A stretch of 64,000 bases of DNA from Lepidodermella squamata. Its lineage: Eukaryota > Gastrotricha. Shown in pieces: positions 32,090 to 42,866 of the stretch (position 1 is its first letter; every line of letters starts with the position of its first letter). The stretch is from contig JBLDXI010000032.1 of the NCBI GenBank assembly GCA_047495785.1, positions 2,542,001 to 2,606,000 on the forward strand. Reading direction: 5' to 3'. A program made the position numbers and the translations under genes. The notes below the pieces were generated by a model, which worked only from the letters and a program-made list of their open reading frames with translations, made no database searches and had not been told where the DNA came from.

Positions 32090-34349
32090 ATGGACACAGC
32101 AGAACTTGTGGTACGGTATTTACGCCCGGAAGGAGGAGATGGTCGTTTACCAGAGTTCCCCATTGTAGTTTCAACGCAGAGTGATGAGTGTCATAAGGTA
32201 AAATTCAGAAGCTTGCACAAAAGGCTAAATTGTCTTATTGCTATCGCACAAAAAAACGTAGTGTCCATTGCAAATTGCTGCTGCAATTCAACCGGATTCA
32301 AATGCGACAATCACAGTTCAGACTAATTTCCCCACAACTATGCAAGTAACATTGGATGGGAAAGAAGTTTGCGAGTATGTAACCACGTAAATTTTCGATC
32401 AAAAAGTGTATGACAGCTGAAATTTTCAGATTGCGATACCATTTCGAAGAAGCTGCTCAGTATAAATTTGTGGTATCAACAAGTGATGGCAACACGACAA
32501 CATGTTCAGAAATGCAAGAAATGGCGTACGACCACGACGCTTACCTGCGTATGTTAAATCTCGATTTCGAGTATCTCATCTCAGTAATCAATACACGTGA
32601 AAATTACTTCGATTCAGCTATTCTGTTCGCTTTCCTCATTTTCATGGGTGCTGGTGTACTGTGGATTATTGGGAAGTGGATTTTTCGAAAATACCATGAC
32701 TCGCTGAAGCACTTTTTCTCATATGATCGACTTGTCCATTCCGTATGCCAGTTTTTCCTCTTAATCTAACGCATTTAAATACGCAAATTCAAGGATTTGG
32801 GTAATCCGGCTACTATTACTAATGCATCGGTTGAATCGGCCGATGCAACGCCGAAGACTGATGCATCGTCGAAAAAGCCTGCGAAAGAAAGGCTTCGGTC
32901 ATTGGACACCTTCCGCGGCCTTTCGTTGGTTGTCATGATTTTCGTGAATTACGGCGGCGGTGGTTACTGGTTTTTCAATCATTCAGCCTGGGATGGTTTG
33001 ACTGTCGCTGATTTAGTTTTTCCATGGTTCGTATGGATCATGGGTGTTGCGGTTGCATTCGCTTATCGCGGACCTCTTCAACGAGGCGAGTCGCGTCTGG
33101 CCATGTTCGCCAAAACTCTTCGAAGAACAATCATCCTATTCGTTTTCGGACTCATAATTAACACGGAAGATTGCGTTTCTGTCGATGTGACCCAACTGCG
33201 AATTATGGGTGTTTTACAACGACTTGCACTGTCCTATTTATTTGTCGCAACATTGGAGATTTTGTTCGGAAAATATGCAATGAAACTGGTAAACAAAGGA
33301 ATTTTTGGTTGCCGAAATAATTTTCATGCACTTTCATTTCAGCCGGAAAATTCGGATACTAGCGCGGGAAAATTGAAAAACTTTCTTTGGGATCTACTCG
33401 GATCAGCTCCGCAGTGGATAGCAATCATTGCGGTTGTCACAGTTCACACGTGCATCACATTTCTCCTTCCAGTACCAGGATGTCCAACGTTAGTATTTCT
33501 ATCAATTTCAAACCGTCTATTTTGTGTTGCATTTTACAGTGGCTATGTTGGACCTGGTGGTCTGGCAGATGATGGGAAAAATTACAATTGCACAGGCGGG
33601 GCCGCTCAACTTGTTGATAAGGCTATTTTGGGCGAAAATCATATGTACCAATATCCGACATGTCGCGAAACTTACAAGACTATTGTGCCTTTTGATCCGG
33701 AGGGTCTTCTTGGCCTGCTCACATCAATCACAATGTGCTACCTTGGCCTACATGTAATTTCAACAGTTTTTAGTAGAATTTTCGAATTATTTTTGCCATT
33801 CAGGCTGGTCGAATTTTAACGCTTTATCCAACTGTCACTGGTAGATTAGGTCGCTGGCTTGGCTGGGCACTCGTTTGGGTATTTTAAATATGATGTTTTC
33901 CGCTTTGAATCCATAAATAATTATAATTATCAGGGGCTTGTTGCTGGCATTCTGTGTGGATTTTCGCAGTTCGATGGCGTTATACCGGTCAATAAAAATC
34001 TTTGGTCACTTTCATTCATTCTGTGCCTATCTTCAATGGCCCTGATTTTGCTGAGCCTTCTCTACGTCGTTTGCGACGTCACCAAATTTTGGTCAGGGGC
34101 TCCGTTTGTGTACCCTGGGATGAACTCGATTGTGATTTACATGAGTCATGAGTTGCTTCACACCAATTTTCCGGTTTCTTGGGCAGTACCGAATACTCAC
34201 GGCCATCAACTGGCTATGTAAGTTTCTGGAATCAAATATGAATGCCTCCCATTTTTCGCTCTTTTACTTGCAGGAATTTGTGGGGCGTGTCATTGTGGAC
34301 AATAGTAGCTGCTCTGATGTACTACTACGACGTATTTATTGCGATTTGA
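32090..34349 (+). CDS. HGSNAT: Heparan-alpha-glucosaminide N-acetyltransferase
   Basis: Nine exons: 32090-32197, 32262-32374, 32430-32742, 32794-33288, 33343-33488, 33540-33753, 33804-33878, 33934-34217, 34274-34349; 607 aa. Family landmarks appear in order: a luminal region ending KEVCE|LRYHF, a first membrane helix, YDRLVHSDLGNP, LDTFRGLSLVVMIFVNYGGG, HSAWDGLTVADLVFPWFVW, LPVPGCPTGYVGPGG, YPTC, VNKNLWSLSF and YPGMNSIVIYM. The histidine in NHSAW corresponds to the catalytic His of the human enzyme. The protein acetylates the terminal glucosamine of heparan sulphate across the lysosomal membrane. No N-terminal signal peptide is visible from this ATG, so a leader exon could be missing. AATAAA lies near 34474. 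It splits the ankyrin-SOCS array. Confidence 0.94.
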
Positions 34350-34806
34350 GCCTGTTTTAGCTTTTTTGAACAATCTATCAGTATTGTTGACAATATGGTC
34401 AATCACTTCTTTCATTTTAACCGTGATTTTAACATTTTGATTCTATCTTGATTTTGCACTGGCTGAAAGTCCAATAAAGACGCAGGGAAGTTTACTCAAT
34501 GCTATAGCAAAAAAATCGAAGATTATGCACCGCTGCGAAAAAATGACGGGACCATTGTTGTGCCAATCTTAGGTGCCAATTAGGTGCAGCTATCAATTTT
34601 TTGTCGCCCAGTATCAACTTTTAACGCATTATTTTTTAGCGAACAGTTGAGCGCGGCTGATTGATCCGGTGCCTTCGAAGCAACATTTCTCCCTAGTAAA
34701 TTAACAGATGTTGGCGAATCAGTACAATTTTTCCGCTCCAATTTCGAAAAAGTATCGTTCAGCTGAATCACTCATCTGACATTTTTTTCTGTGATTGAAT
34801 CCCTTC
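34350..34806. other. Intergenic region between HGSNAT and array copy 9
   Basis: About 460 bp containing the HGSNAT 3' UTR and polyadenylation signal. No clean splice acceptor is seen before the copy 9 ATG, unlike most other genes here. Confidence 0.6.
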
Positions 34807-36168
34807 ATGGCTGGGTGGCGACCAACGAATTCCAATTTTTACTTGGAAGATATACGATTGGCTATCGAATCTGCTCTATGTCAGTCTTCGGTAAATAATT
34901 TTAGAGATGATGCCATCGGAATGGCTCTAGGAATGGCTTCTGCGATGCCATTATCCATACTCAATAGAGAACTTCACGCCAGATCGGCCGGAAAATTACA
35001 TCCGTATTACGACAGAGAATTTGCTAATTTCACTCACTGTTTTGAGGCCCTCATAAGCGTCATGGAGCAGCGGCAACGTGGCTTGAAAGACGTCGACATC
35101 GATCTAATTTTGTGGTGGTCTCTAAATTTGAGAAAAATTGACATTTTCAGAGCAACAATTTTAGCGGCAAACGAAGTTGGTTTGAAGCCGCCGAAGACAC
35201 TACTGGCAACATTGCTGAATCGCGCTATACGCTCGGGATTTACCGCGGGTGTCCGTTTGTGCGTGGAGTCCGGCGCTGATCCAAATCTACCAGCTAATAC
35301 ATCTCAAGTTACACGGTGTCCTCCTATATATGATGCTCTAATGTGGGCTTTGCCCGTTCATCGATTTCGAGTAGAATATCACGATCGTCCGAGAGGTCGG
35401 TCCACAAGCGCCCAATTCCACATGGTTTATTCTGGAAATTCGGCATCCGAATCAATAGAATCCGATTCAAGATTTGAGATCGTTAAATTGTTACTCGACA
35501 ATGGAGCCGACTTGGCAGCACGTTACTGTTGTTCCAACGATCATTGCGCCGATGGCAGTATAGTGGCCCATCACTTATCGGAGATAGCCATTGCCAATGA
35601 GAAAGTCGCAGATCTTGTCATTGGACGAACACCGCCATGCAGCTATTCTGATTTGTCAAGAGTAGGATTTCAGCGTTGCCAAGCTCATACTCCGCTAGCT
35701 AAGGCATTTTTCAACATTTTCTCTGAATATTGGCCTGACAGTAGCACAACCTCGAAAGTCATGAGATTAGTAGTGCTACCACTACTTCGAATGGGTGCTC
35801 CTTTCAAACCTGACTATTTAGCACCTGAAAACTGTAATTTAATGGCTGAGTTCATTACGTCTGGTGGACTTTTCTGGAAGCCATGGAGGGATTTCCTGAT
35901 GCAAATTTTGATCGAATCCCGGCAATCTAATGCAGCACCAGCGATTAGGAACTTGATTCACAGCACGGACTTCGACGGAAGCTCAAATAAATTATCCAAC
36001 CTCATTATCGAAAGTCGTGCAGGTTTTTTCCCGCGATCACTGCAAGCCCAGTGTCGCACCGTCATTCTTCGTAATCTGGAAATCGGGAAAATCAGAGATC
36101 GCCACATTGACATGCTTAACCTCCCCATTACAATTGGCAATTTCCTGAAATTTTCCGAGCTTGGTTAA
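34807..36168 (+). CDS. Ankyrin-repeat SOCS-box protein, array copy 9 (long type)
   Basis: Single exon, 453 aa from the ATG at 34807. Long-type signature IDLILWWSLNLRKIDIF, then LATLLNRAIRSGFTAGV and IVKLLLDNGADLAAR. A ~30-residue insertion with Arg/Ser follows MWALPVH. The SOCS box reads FFPRSLQAQCRTVILRNLE and LNLPITIGNFLKFSELG, with a shorter spacer. It is separated from the rest of the array by HGSNAT but clearly belongs to it. The role is inferred to be a ubiquitin-ligase substrate receptor. Confidence 0.84.
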   Translation: MAGWRPTNSNFYLEDIRLAIESALCQSSVNNFRDDAIGMALGMASAMPLSILNRELHARSAGKLHPYYDREFANFTHCFEALISVMEQRQRGLKDVDIDLILWWSLNLRKIDIFRATILAANEVGLKPPKTLLATLLNRAIRSGFTAGVRLCVESGADPNLPANTSQVTRCPPIYDALMWALPVHRFRVEYHDRPRGRSTSAQFHMVYSGNSASESIESDSRFEIVKLLLDNGADLAARYCCSNDHCADGSIVAHHLSEIAIANEKVADLVIGRTPPCSYSDLSRVGFQRCQAHTPLAKAFFNIFSEYWPDSSTTSKVMRLVVLPLLRMGAPFKPDYLAPENCNLMAEFITSGGLFWKPWRDFLMQILIESRQSNAAPAIRNLIHSTDFDGSSNKLSNLIIESRAGFFPRSLQAQCRTVILRNLEIGKIRDRHIDMLNLPITIGNFLKFSELG

Positions 36169-37178
36169 GCTATTTCATTATTTTTATATCACATAATAAA
36201 CGTACAATTTTATGCACAAAATGCGTTAACTTTATTGGCAGTTCATTTTGAAATAGCAGTTGGCGCATGAAGCATGAAGGTTTTGAAGCTGACTGACGCA
36301 GACGGTGAATTTTTACCCTTCACAGCATTGAGACGAGAGCTTCAAGCATCACGTCTGCCTTCATGCCCTCATACTAGCAGAACATTAGTTCATCTTGGAA
36401 CATTGAGCGCCCTAATGTCGAAGGCCAGGCAGAGCTGCAACAGCCTCAACAGGCGTGATGTTATGGACGCTTTTATTTTTAATTTCTGATACCTAAACGA
36501 AAAAATAATATAATATAATATTGTAGCGATATGTGAAATTCAGTCATGGCCAAATGACCGTCAGCTGAGAATTTTTATATTTTCTGAACGAGGTCCAAAG
36601 TTCACAGCGACGGGACAGCTGGCCGAATTGGAAGCTCGTAACTTGCGTTCGCTGAGGGTTGGTAGTAATTTTGGTTTCCCGTAATGCGTTTCTATAAAAT
36701 ATAAAATGTGCTCGTTTCTTAGCCAGTTTAAGACGTGTTAGTTCATGGTTTACTCGCATTTGTTTGATTGTTCAGAGGTGGACTCTCGAAGTCACGGTAA
36801 TAACTAACTATATAGTTTTTAAATGTTAGTCGAAGCAGTTGGAAGCCTTAAGCAATCATATCTCATAGAGAAGTTTTTATGAAGGGTGTGATGTGTTTTC
36901 GTTTCATACACAGGAACAATATAAGTGATTGATATTGAACCTATTGAACCCATCTTTTCTTTGCCTTTCTGAGTTAGTATTTGTTAGTATGATCTCTTTG
37001 CGAATACTTATCTGATCATATACCGTATGCCGTATGCCCTTTGATTTACTCATGAATATCGGGATTCATGATTAAGTATTTGAATTACCTATGCGATTAC
37101 TGTTGCTTTCAGCCAAACTTGAATTATACATATTTGATGAATTTGTTATAGTATTATTACAGCGAAACTTACTTGAAA
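36169..37178. other. Intergenic region before HADHB
   Basis: About 1 kb. It has a 71-codon ORF at 36274-36489 without family resemblance (see rejected list) and a TATTACAG acceptor at 37155-37162 before the HADHB start. No other feature is seen. Confidence 0.55.
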
Positions 37179-38669
37179 ATGCTTAGTCGACAGCTTCCTC
37201 TTTTGCAACAAGTTCGCAATGCTTCTGCGAAAGCCGCAACTGCATCTTCGTCCTCATCTAAAATAAAGAAACCGATGGGCGGTCGTCCTGTTGTGCTGGT
37301 TGATGCGTGCCGCATTCCCTTCCAGACCGTAAGTTCAGAATTTTTTAATAACTCCATCTTCAAACTATTCGTTTCTGTAGTCTGGAACTGCTTATGCCAA
37401 GCTGATGCCGCACGACTTGTTGCGAACTGCTTTTCAAGGGCTTATCAATAGGACTGAGATACCGAAAGAAGCAGTTGATTATATCATAGTTGGAACTGTT
37501 ATTCAAGAAGTGAAGACAGCAAACATTGCTCGTGAAGCTGCTCTGGGCGCTGGTTTCTCAGACCGAACCCCATCACACACCATCACGCAAGCTTGCATTT
37601 CATCGAACCAAGCCATTGCACAAGCCGCGACACTGATTGCTAACGGCCATCACGATGTCGTTGTTTGCGGCGGTGTGGAAACTATGTCCGATGTCCCAAT
37701 TCGCTTGTCCCGCAAAACTCGCGCTCAACTCCTTTCCTTGAACAAGGCCAAGACCCTCCCGGCGAAACTGGCTCTTGGAGCTCAGATACTTAATCCTAAG
37801 ACTCTGTAGGTTTCAATAAATTACCGGTTAAGTCAGATATTAATTTCTTACTTAGGTTCAACTTTGAGCTGCCTGCAATTGCTGAATTCTCGACGGGTGA
37901 AACTATGGGTCACAGTGGCGACCGCTTGGCCGCCTCTTTCGCGGTTTCTCGTCGTGAACAAGACGAATACGCCTTGCGTTCACATTCTTTGGCGCAGAAG
38001 GCTACCGATGCCGGTCATCTTACCGAGCTGATCCCCTACAAAGTACCCGGAGTTGCTAATCCGGTTCTTCGCGATAACGGCATTCGTGTTTCCACTATTG
38101 AGGCGATGTCTCGCCTGAAGCCAGCTTTTGTTAAGCCCCATGGCAGTGTTACTGCAGCGAATGCTTCGTTTTTAACCGACGGTGCATCGGCTTGTTTAAT
38201 TATGTCTGAGGAGAAGGCCTTGCAATTGGGTTACAAGCCCAAGGCTTACCTTCGCGACTATGTTTTCGTGTCTCAGGATCCGAAAGACCAGCTTTTGTTA
38301 GGCCCTGCCTACGCCACCCCACGCTTGCTGGACAAACAAGGTTTGACCCTGAAGGACATTGACGTCTTCGAATTTCACGAGGCCTTTGCCGGTCAAATTC
38401 TTGCTAACTTGAAAGCGATGGATTCGGAATTCTTTGCGAAGAACTACCTTAAACGCGCCCAAGGTCCGCTGGGCCCGATGCCCCTGGAGAAATTCAACAA
38501 CTGGGGCGGCTCGTTGTCGCTCGGCCACCCGTTCGGCGCCACGGGAATTCGTTTGGTCGCGGCTGCGGCGAACAGACTTGAGAAGGAAAACGGTCAAGTT
38601 GCGCTGATCGCTGCTTGCGCGGCTGGCGGTATTGGTCACGGCATGCTGATTGAGCGCTACAGGAAATGA
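37179..38669 (+). CDS. HADHB: Mitochondrial trifunctional enzyme beta subunit (3-ketoacyl-CoA thiolase)
   Basis: Exons 37179-37328, 37381-37805 and 37856-38669 encode 462 aa. A basic, Ser/Ala-rich N-terminus ([16 protein letters not shown]) is a likely mitochondrial presequence. Thiolase motifs: nucleophilic cysteine in [14 protein letters not shown] in [19 protein letters not shown], and the C-terminal general-base cysteine in [10 protein letters not shown]. The enzyme cleaves 3-ketoacyl-CoA in the last step of long-chain beta-oxidation. The last motif normally reads GGQGHAM or close, so the Ile and second Gly are slight deviations. The alpha subunit is not in the window. Confidence 0.95.
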
Positions 38670-40385
38670 GCCAAACGGAGATTACTACTCTAGCTAAAGA
38701 GACGAAATCCTTTTATTTCAAACTAAAGTTGTGTCTCCCTGTTGTATCAAACATGCAAAAAAGCGTTGTTCAAAACGACGGACTTCAGGTGACAATAATA
38801 ATAATAAAGCTATTATAATATGAAATATTAGTATTAAAGTCTGTTCACTAGAAGAATCCGAGTTTTAACTTCTGAGTAAAATGCAATACTTTTCGTTTCA
38901 GTTCATTTTATCGCTGTTTTATTCATGAATTGTCGCAGATATCTTTATTTCTTAACAGGGCGAATCGTGTGTTTTAAATCGCCTGTTGCCTGAGGAGCGT
39001 CAACAAAACAGTATTATTTATTTCGATAAAGCGACGTGACGTACTACACTTAAACACTTCTCCCGCGAGCGTCGAACTTATATTAATTATTGACAATTAT
39101 TATCGATTAGCCAAGAGAGCAGCGCAAAACAACTCATCTGTACTTGTTAAAAAGACGGCTCGTCCCAGTTTTATCCATGTGATCAGCAGCTTTTACAATG
39201 AGATGTTCATTGCATTGTTTCGACGTTTCGGGTTTTTCTACCAATTCACGATTTTCGAGAAAACTTAGCGCCAACTCACCTGCGGGAATATGTCAAGTAA
39301 TACATTAGGATCGAAAAACGTTGGCGATAGTCTCGGTAATCAGTCTCTGTTGCCACGAATTAGATACCGAACTGGCGCCTTTCACAGTGGCAATAACTGG
39401 CAACGATGTCGTGGGATCGCCGCTATTACATGCATGCTAAGAGACGATAACTGAATTTTAAGAAAAATTGCCGCTAATCGGTTATGACCCACGAATTAGA
39501 CCGAGAGTGTAGTCGCAGCAGCTGGAAATTTGTTCAATGTACATCGGTGGAAGCTCAGTTTCAGAGTCGAATCTTGATTTTACAGCCTGGGATGACCTGA
39601 GACTTCGGTGGCATGCTGCGGAGTCAAGGGAACACAAATCCATCAGTATTGCGGGAGATGTAATAATGTTAATATCCTCAATTCTAAACAATTCTGTAAT
39701 ATTTCTGCATTGTTAGTTTGCTGATTCAGCCTTAGCGGTTTCTTTTTGTCAGGTTACATGGTGAATCACGTCGATATCGTCTCAATACGCTGGAATTGGA
39801 ATGAGAATCGCCAACACTTGTTCTGCGATTCCCGGCATAATTTCGCCCAATCTAACCAAGGGCCAATCGAATCCCGAATCTTGGCAGTCTTTTATATCGC
39901 CATGGGCGCAATATTATTTTTCTCCATACATGCGAAAGGTGAAGTGCAAACATGGTCGATATTTGCGGGGAAGCCTGGCGTCTTGAAGATTTCGAAAAAC
40001 TCATAGTGCGTAAATAGTGAAAGGGAAAAAAAACGTCGTAAACAGTTCATTCACTTTTTATTCTCGCATGAAAGCAGAAAAGCTGATTAAATAAATACAA
40101 ATATTTCAATAATTACTGATGGCGAAGCAACGGGTAGTCAGCAGAAATACATGACAGAGACGATTAAATTATAACACAGCCATTTAAAATCAATGCGGTT
40201 TCGATTTTGAATACAAGGTCTTTCTCATTAGACGAGACAATTGGTGCCTGGAAATCGGTTGATTTTGCTTCTATTGCGAGACTTGATCCAATTTATAAAC
40301 GAAAGCTAAAACATCAGTATAGCAAATTCATCCGATTTCACAGTGAATTTGAAAGAAAGCTATAAATGACAACCATGACTAGAAA
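38670..40385. other. Convergent intergenic region, possible hidden gene inside
   Basis: 1.7 kb between the HADHB and RMC1 3' ends. HADHB AATAAA signals lie near 38803. A possible minus-strand coding remnant is listed at 39482-40013. The rest shows nothing recognisable. Confidence 0.5.
39482..40013 (-). pseudogene. Possible minus-strand gene fragment or decayed gene
   Basis: Three open segments can be joined with consistent phase through short GT-AG introns: up to ~40013-39930, 39888-39789 and 39704-39482 (stop). The joined product has protein-like composition, including IMPGIAEQVL, EDINIITSPAILMDLC and MYIEQISSCC. The middle intron would be 41 bp, at the lower limit in this window. I found no start codon or upstream exon, and the region directly upstream looks like the RMC1 3' UTR. 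The IMPGIA string resembles the IMPDIA start of the RNF216 N-terminal module, but the match is short. It may be a 5'-truncated relic, a downstream exon set, or chance. Confidence 0.28.
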
Positions 40386-42866
40386 CTATGACGCCGCATT
40401 GTTCATCGTCTGCATTTTCTCCCAGTATGGAGAAAGCCACGACGTCGGGCCATTGTGCTGATTGTGAGCCGAAACATTCGCAGATTGCTGCTGTTGCTGG
40501 TGATAGGTTAAAATCGCAAGTAGCTGAGTAGGACTTTCTGTTTGAATCGCCGAGTCTAAAGCCTTTCTTGGATCAATCGGTTGAAGCGAGTTCGTTTGAG
40601 GCGGGATAATCGTCTGTGATGCCTGTGTCGATAGGCTCAAACTCGAGGGTGAAGGTGACAATAAATTGGGCGATGATCTAGAATTAGCGCCTGGTTGGTT
40701 CTTATTCGGCGAATGAGAAGAAACGGCTGCAAGAAGGCTGGCATGACTTGCGGTAGTTCCAACGAATTGACCAGTTGTTGGCGATCCTGAGCCCCAGCTG
40801 GCAGTTAAAACCGGTAGTTGAGCCTGGTTTGATTGAGCCGAGTTCAACAAACGAACCGCTTCGATTGGAGGCGCCCCACTGCTAAGCAAAACTTCAGCAG
40901 CGTGGCTGATACCCCGACCTTGCGGCAACCGGCGCAACATATCAAGTGAAAGCTGGTAACCAGCTGGCCATTGACGGCTCAGCGCTAGCAATGAGCACGC
41001 TAATGGTACTGAATCTGTCACAACTCGATACTGCAGAAGTTGATACAACTGGAATAGACCGGCAGACGGCGACGACGAGTAGTGGTGGACCATGAGTTCA
41101 GCCAGCGAGTATTCGACAGGTCGATCCAATGCAATTATTGCACGAATGAACTCCATTAAGGCGGCTGAAGCAAGGCGAACCGACTGCTTCGGCCTATCAG
41201 CGCGAAGAGCCGGCTCGAAAGCTCCGTTTGCGAGCAACGCCTGGCTTGGAATAGCACTTAAACGGAAATAAAACGGCGGGTTGATATCTTGAAGTAATGC
41301 CAGGTCGGAATCTTGCAGCAAGCCACCGCCTGTAGCTAACGCGGGCATTAGTCTGGCTAACAGGTCGAACCGTGATCGTTGCGTTGTGAGCAGATACGAT
41401 TGCGAAAATGCATTTTCCTCCGATAAATCCACCCCTTTCCGGTCGTAGTCGAATAGAACGCGTTTCAAGGCGTCGACAACTTGCCAACGAGCCGCCTGGT
41501 CCGACCGGCCCATAGCAACGATCAAACACAACCCAGCCTCATCAATTGCCGGCGATGCGCTTCTAGTGATTCGCTTTAATAGCGAGTCGGTTTTCAATTT
41601 CAGTCGCCACGCTTCGAGGCCATCGACTCGAAGCAGCAAATCAGGCAGAACTGGGACTCGAACTGAAACACCGCCCATCAACCAGGCAGCTGGCTGCGGT
41701 TCGACGAGTGACGAGTAGTAAGACACGAATTGGTCGTACTCGCAAGGCACGTTCAAATCGAAAATTAAACAAGACTGGCTGGTCTGGTGGTGCGCGATTA
41801 GTAAATCATCGACAACGCTAAAGGCAATGGCCAACGAGTCGAACGGGTGCAGACGAACTATTTTCGTTTTAACGAAGCAATTTTGGTTCGGAAGAAATTG
41901 ATAGAGTTGCAGCTCGGCGTAACTGCGGCTGTCGCGAGCCCGGGGCTGTAGAAGCAACACAACGAGGTAAACACTGTTATAAACTCGCAGCATGGCCACG
42001 TCTTGCTGCCTAGGCCCGCTGCGGACGTTCGATTGGTCAACAGTCGCAATGCCTGTGTCGATTTCAAACCGCGACAACGGTTGGATATTAGCTGTCCGTA
42101 TCAGGAGAGGTTGAGCTGCGCCTTGATTTGCCTTCGTAAAAAGCGCTAAAATAGCTGTCGATGCGGTGAAGGCTGCTGTAAGAGTAGCACCGGGTAGCAT
42201 CGCCCATTTATACCAGATAATACCGCCAGCCACGTGCTGCGATTTCAGCTGCTTGACTTGACGTTTAGCTGGTTGGCAACTGAGAAGTTCGACGTCAGTT
42301 GAGGTGACTACAACCAGGCGTTCCGGGGTCAGCCATTCGCAGCCGTAAACCTCGAACTGCTCACGGCTAGCTTGCCGCGATGTCGCATGAGGCACGCAAG
42401 TGTAAGAATACGGTAGAAGTTTTGCGTTATCAGCAGGGGTTTCAACTTTTTGATTCTCGCCTGGAAGATTGACAAACTCGAAAGTGGCGGATTTCTCCCA
42501 CAACGCCGAGACAACGTTCAAATCTGGGTATTATCAAAATTAAAATCTGGCAAAATTCGCTAAATTTGCCTAACCTGGTGAGAATTTGATGGCTTTCATC
42601 ATCTCCGGCCTAGCAAAACGTAAACATCGCCGCCAACCGGTTGCCATGGAAACGGCTACTACGTCTAAATACTGATGCGAACTGTCTTGAGTTACTGATA
42701 TCACAACCGCATTAGCCTCGTCGTAGAACAAAGACGGCGGCGATGAATAGTGTGACGATGCCGTGCTTGGTTGTTGAGTTGGAGTCGTAGCACGAGGGCT
42801 GACACCCTTCGTCATCACGATTGGCGACTCCAAATACAGAAAATCGTCATCCACCTGACTTGCCAT
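40386..42866 (-). CDS. RMC1: Regulator of MON1-CCZ1 complex (Mic1 family)
   Basis: Exons 42866-42575 and 42523-40386 encode 809 aa, longer than human RMC1 (~660). The N-terminal part is a WD-like beta-propeller (DFLYLESP, VYGCEWLTPERLVVV, WYKWAMLPG). The conserved Mic1 region follows, with VRVPVLPDLLLRVDG and YSLAELMVHHYSSS, then LSLDMLRRLPQGRG. The extra length is a C-terminal tail rich in Ser, Pro, Asn and Gln. RMC1 is the third subunit of the MON1-CCZ1 Rab7 activator and acts in late-endosome maturation, lysosome function and autophagy. The intron junction (SP|DLNVV) is phase 1. Confidence 0.9.

Noticed and set aside
32198-32326. Reading straight through HGSNAT exon 1 to a stop at 32326
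   Set aside because: Joining 32197 to 32262 restores the conserved luminal region, so the run-on frame is intron.
36274-36489. 71-codon ORF MKVLKLTDADGEF
   Set aside because: No domain, no paralogue and no splice acceptor close upstream; could be real but unsupported.
39746-40006. Plus-strand 86-codon ORF
   Set aside because: Overlaps the better-supported minus-strand blocks and has no family match.
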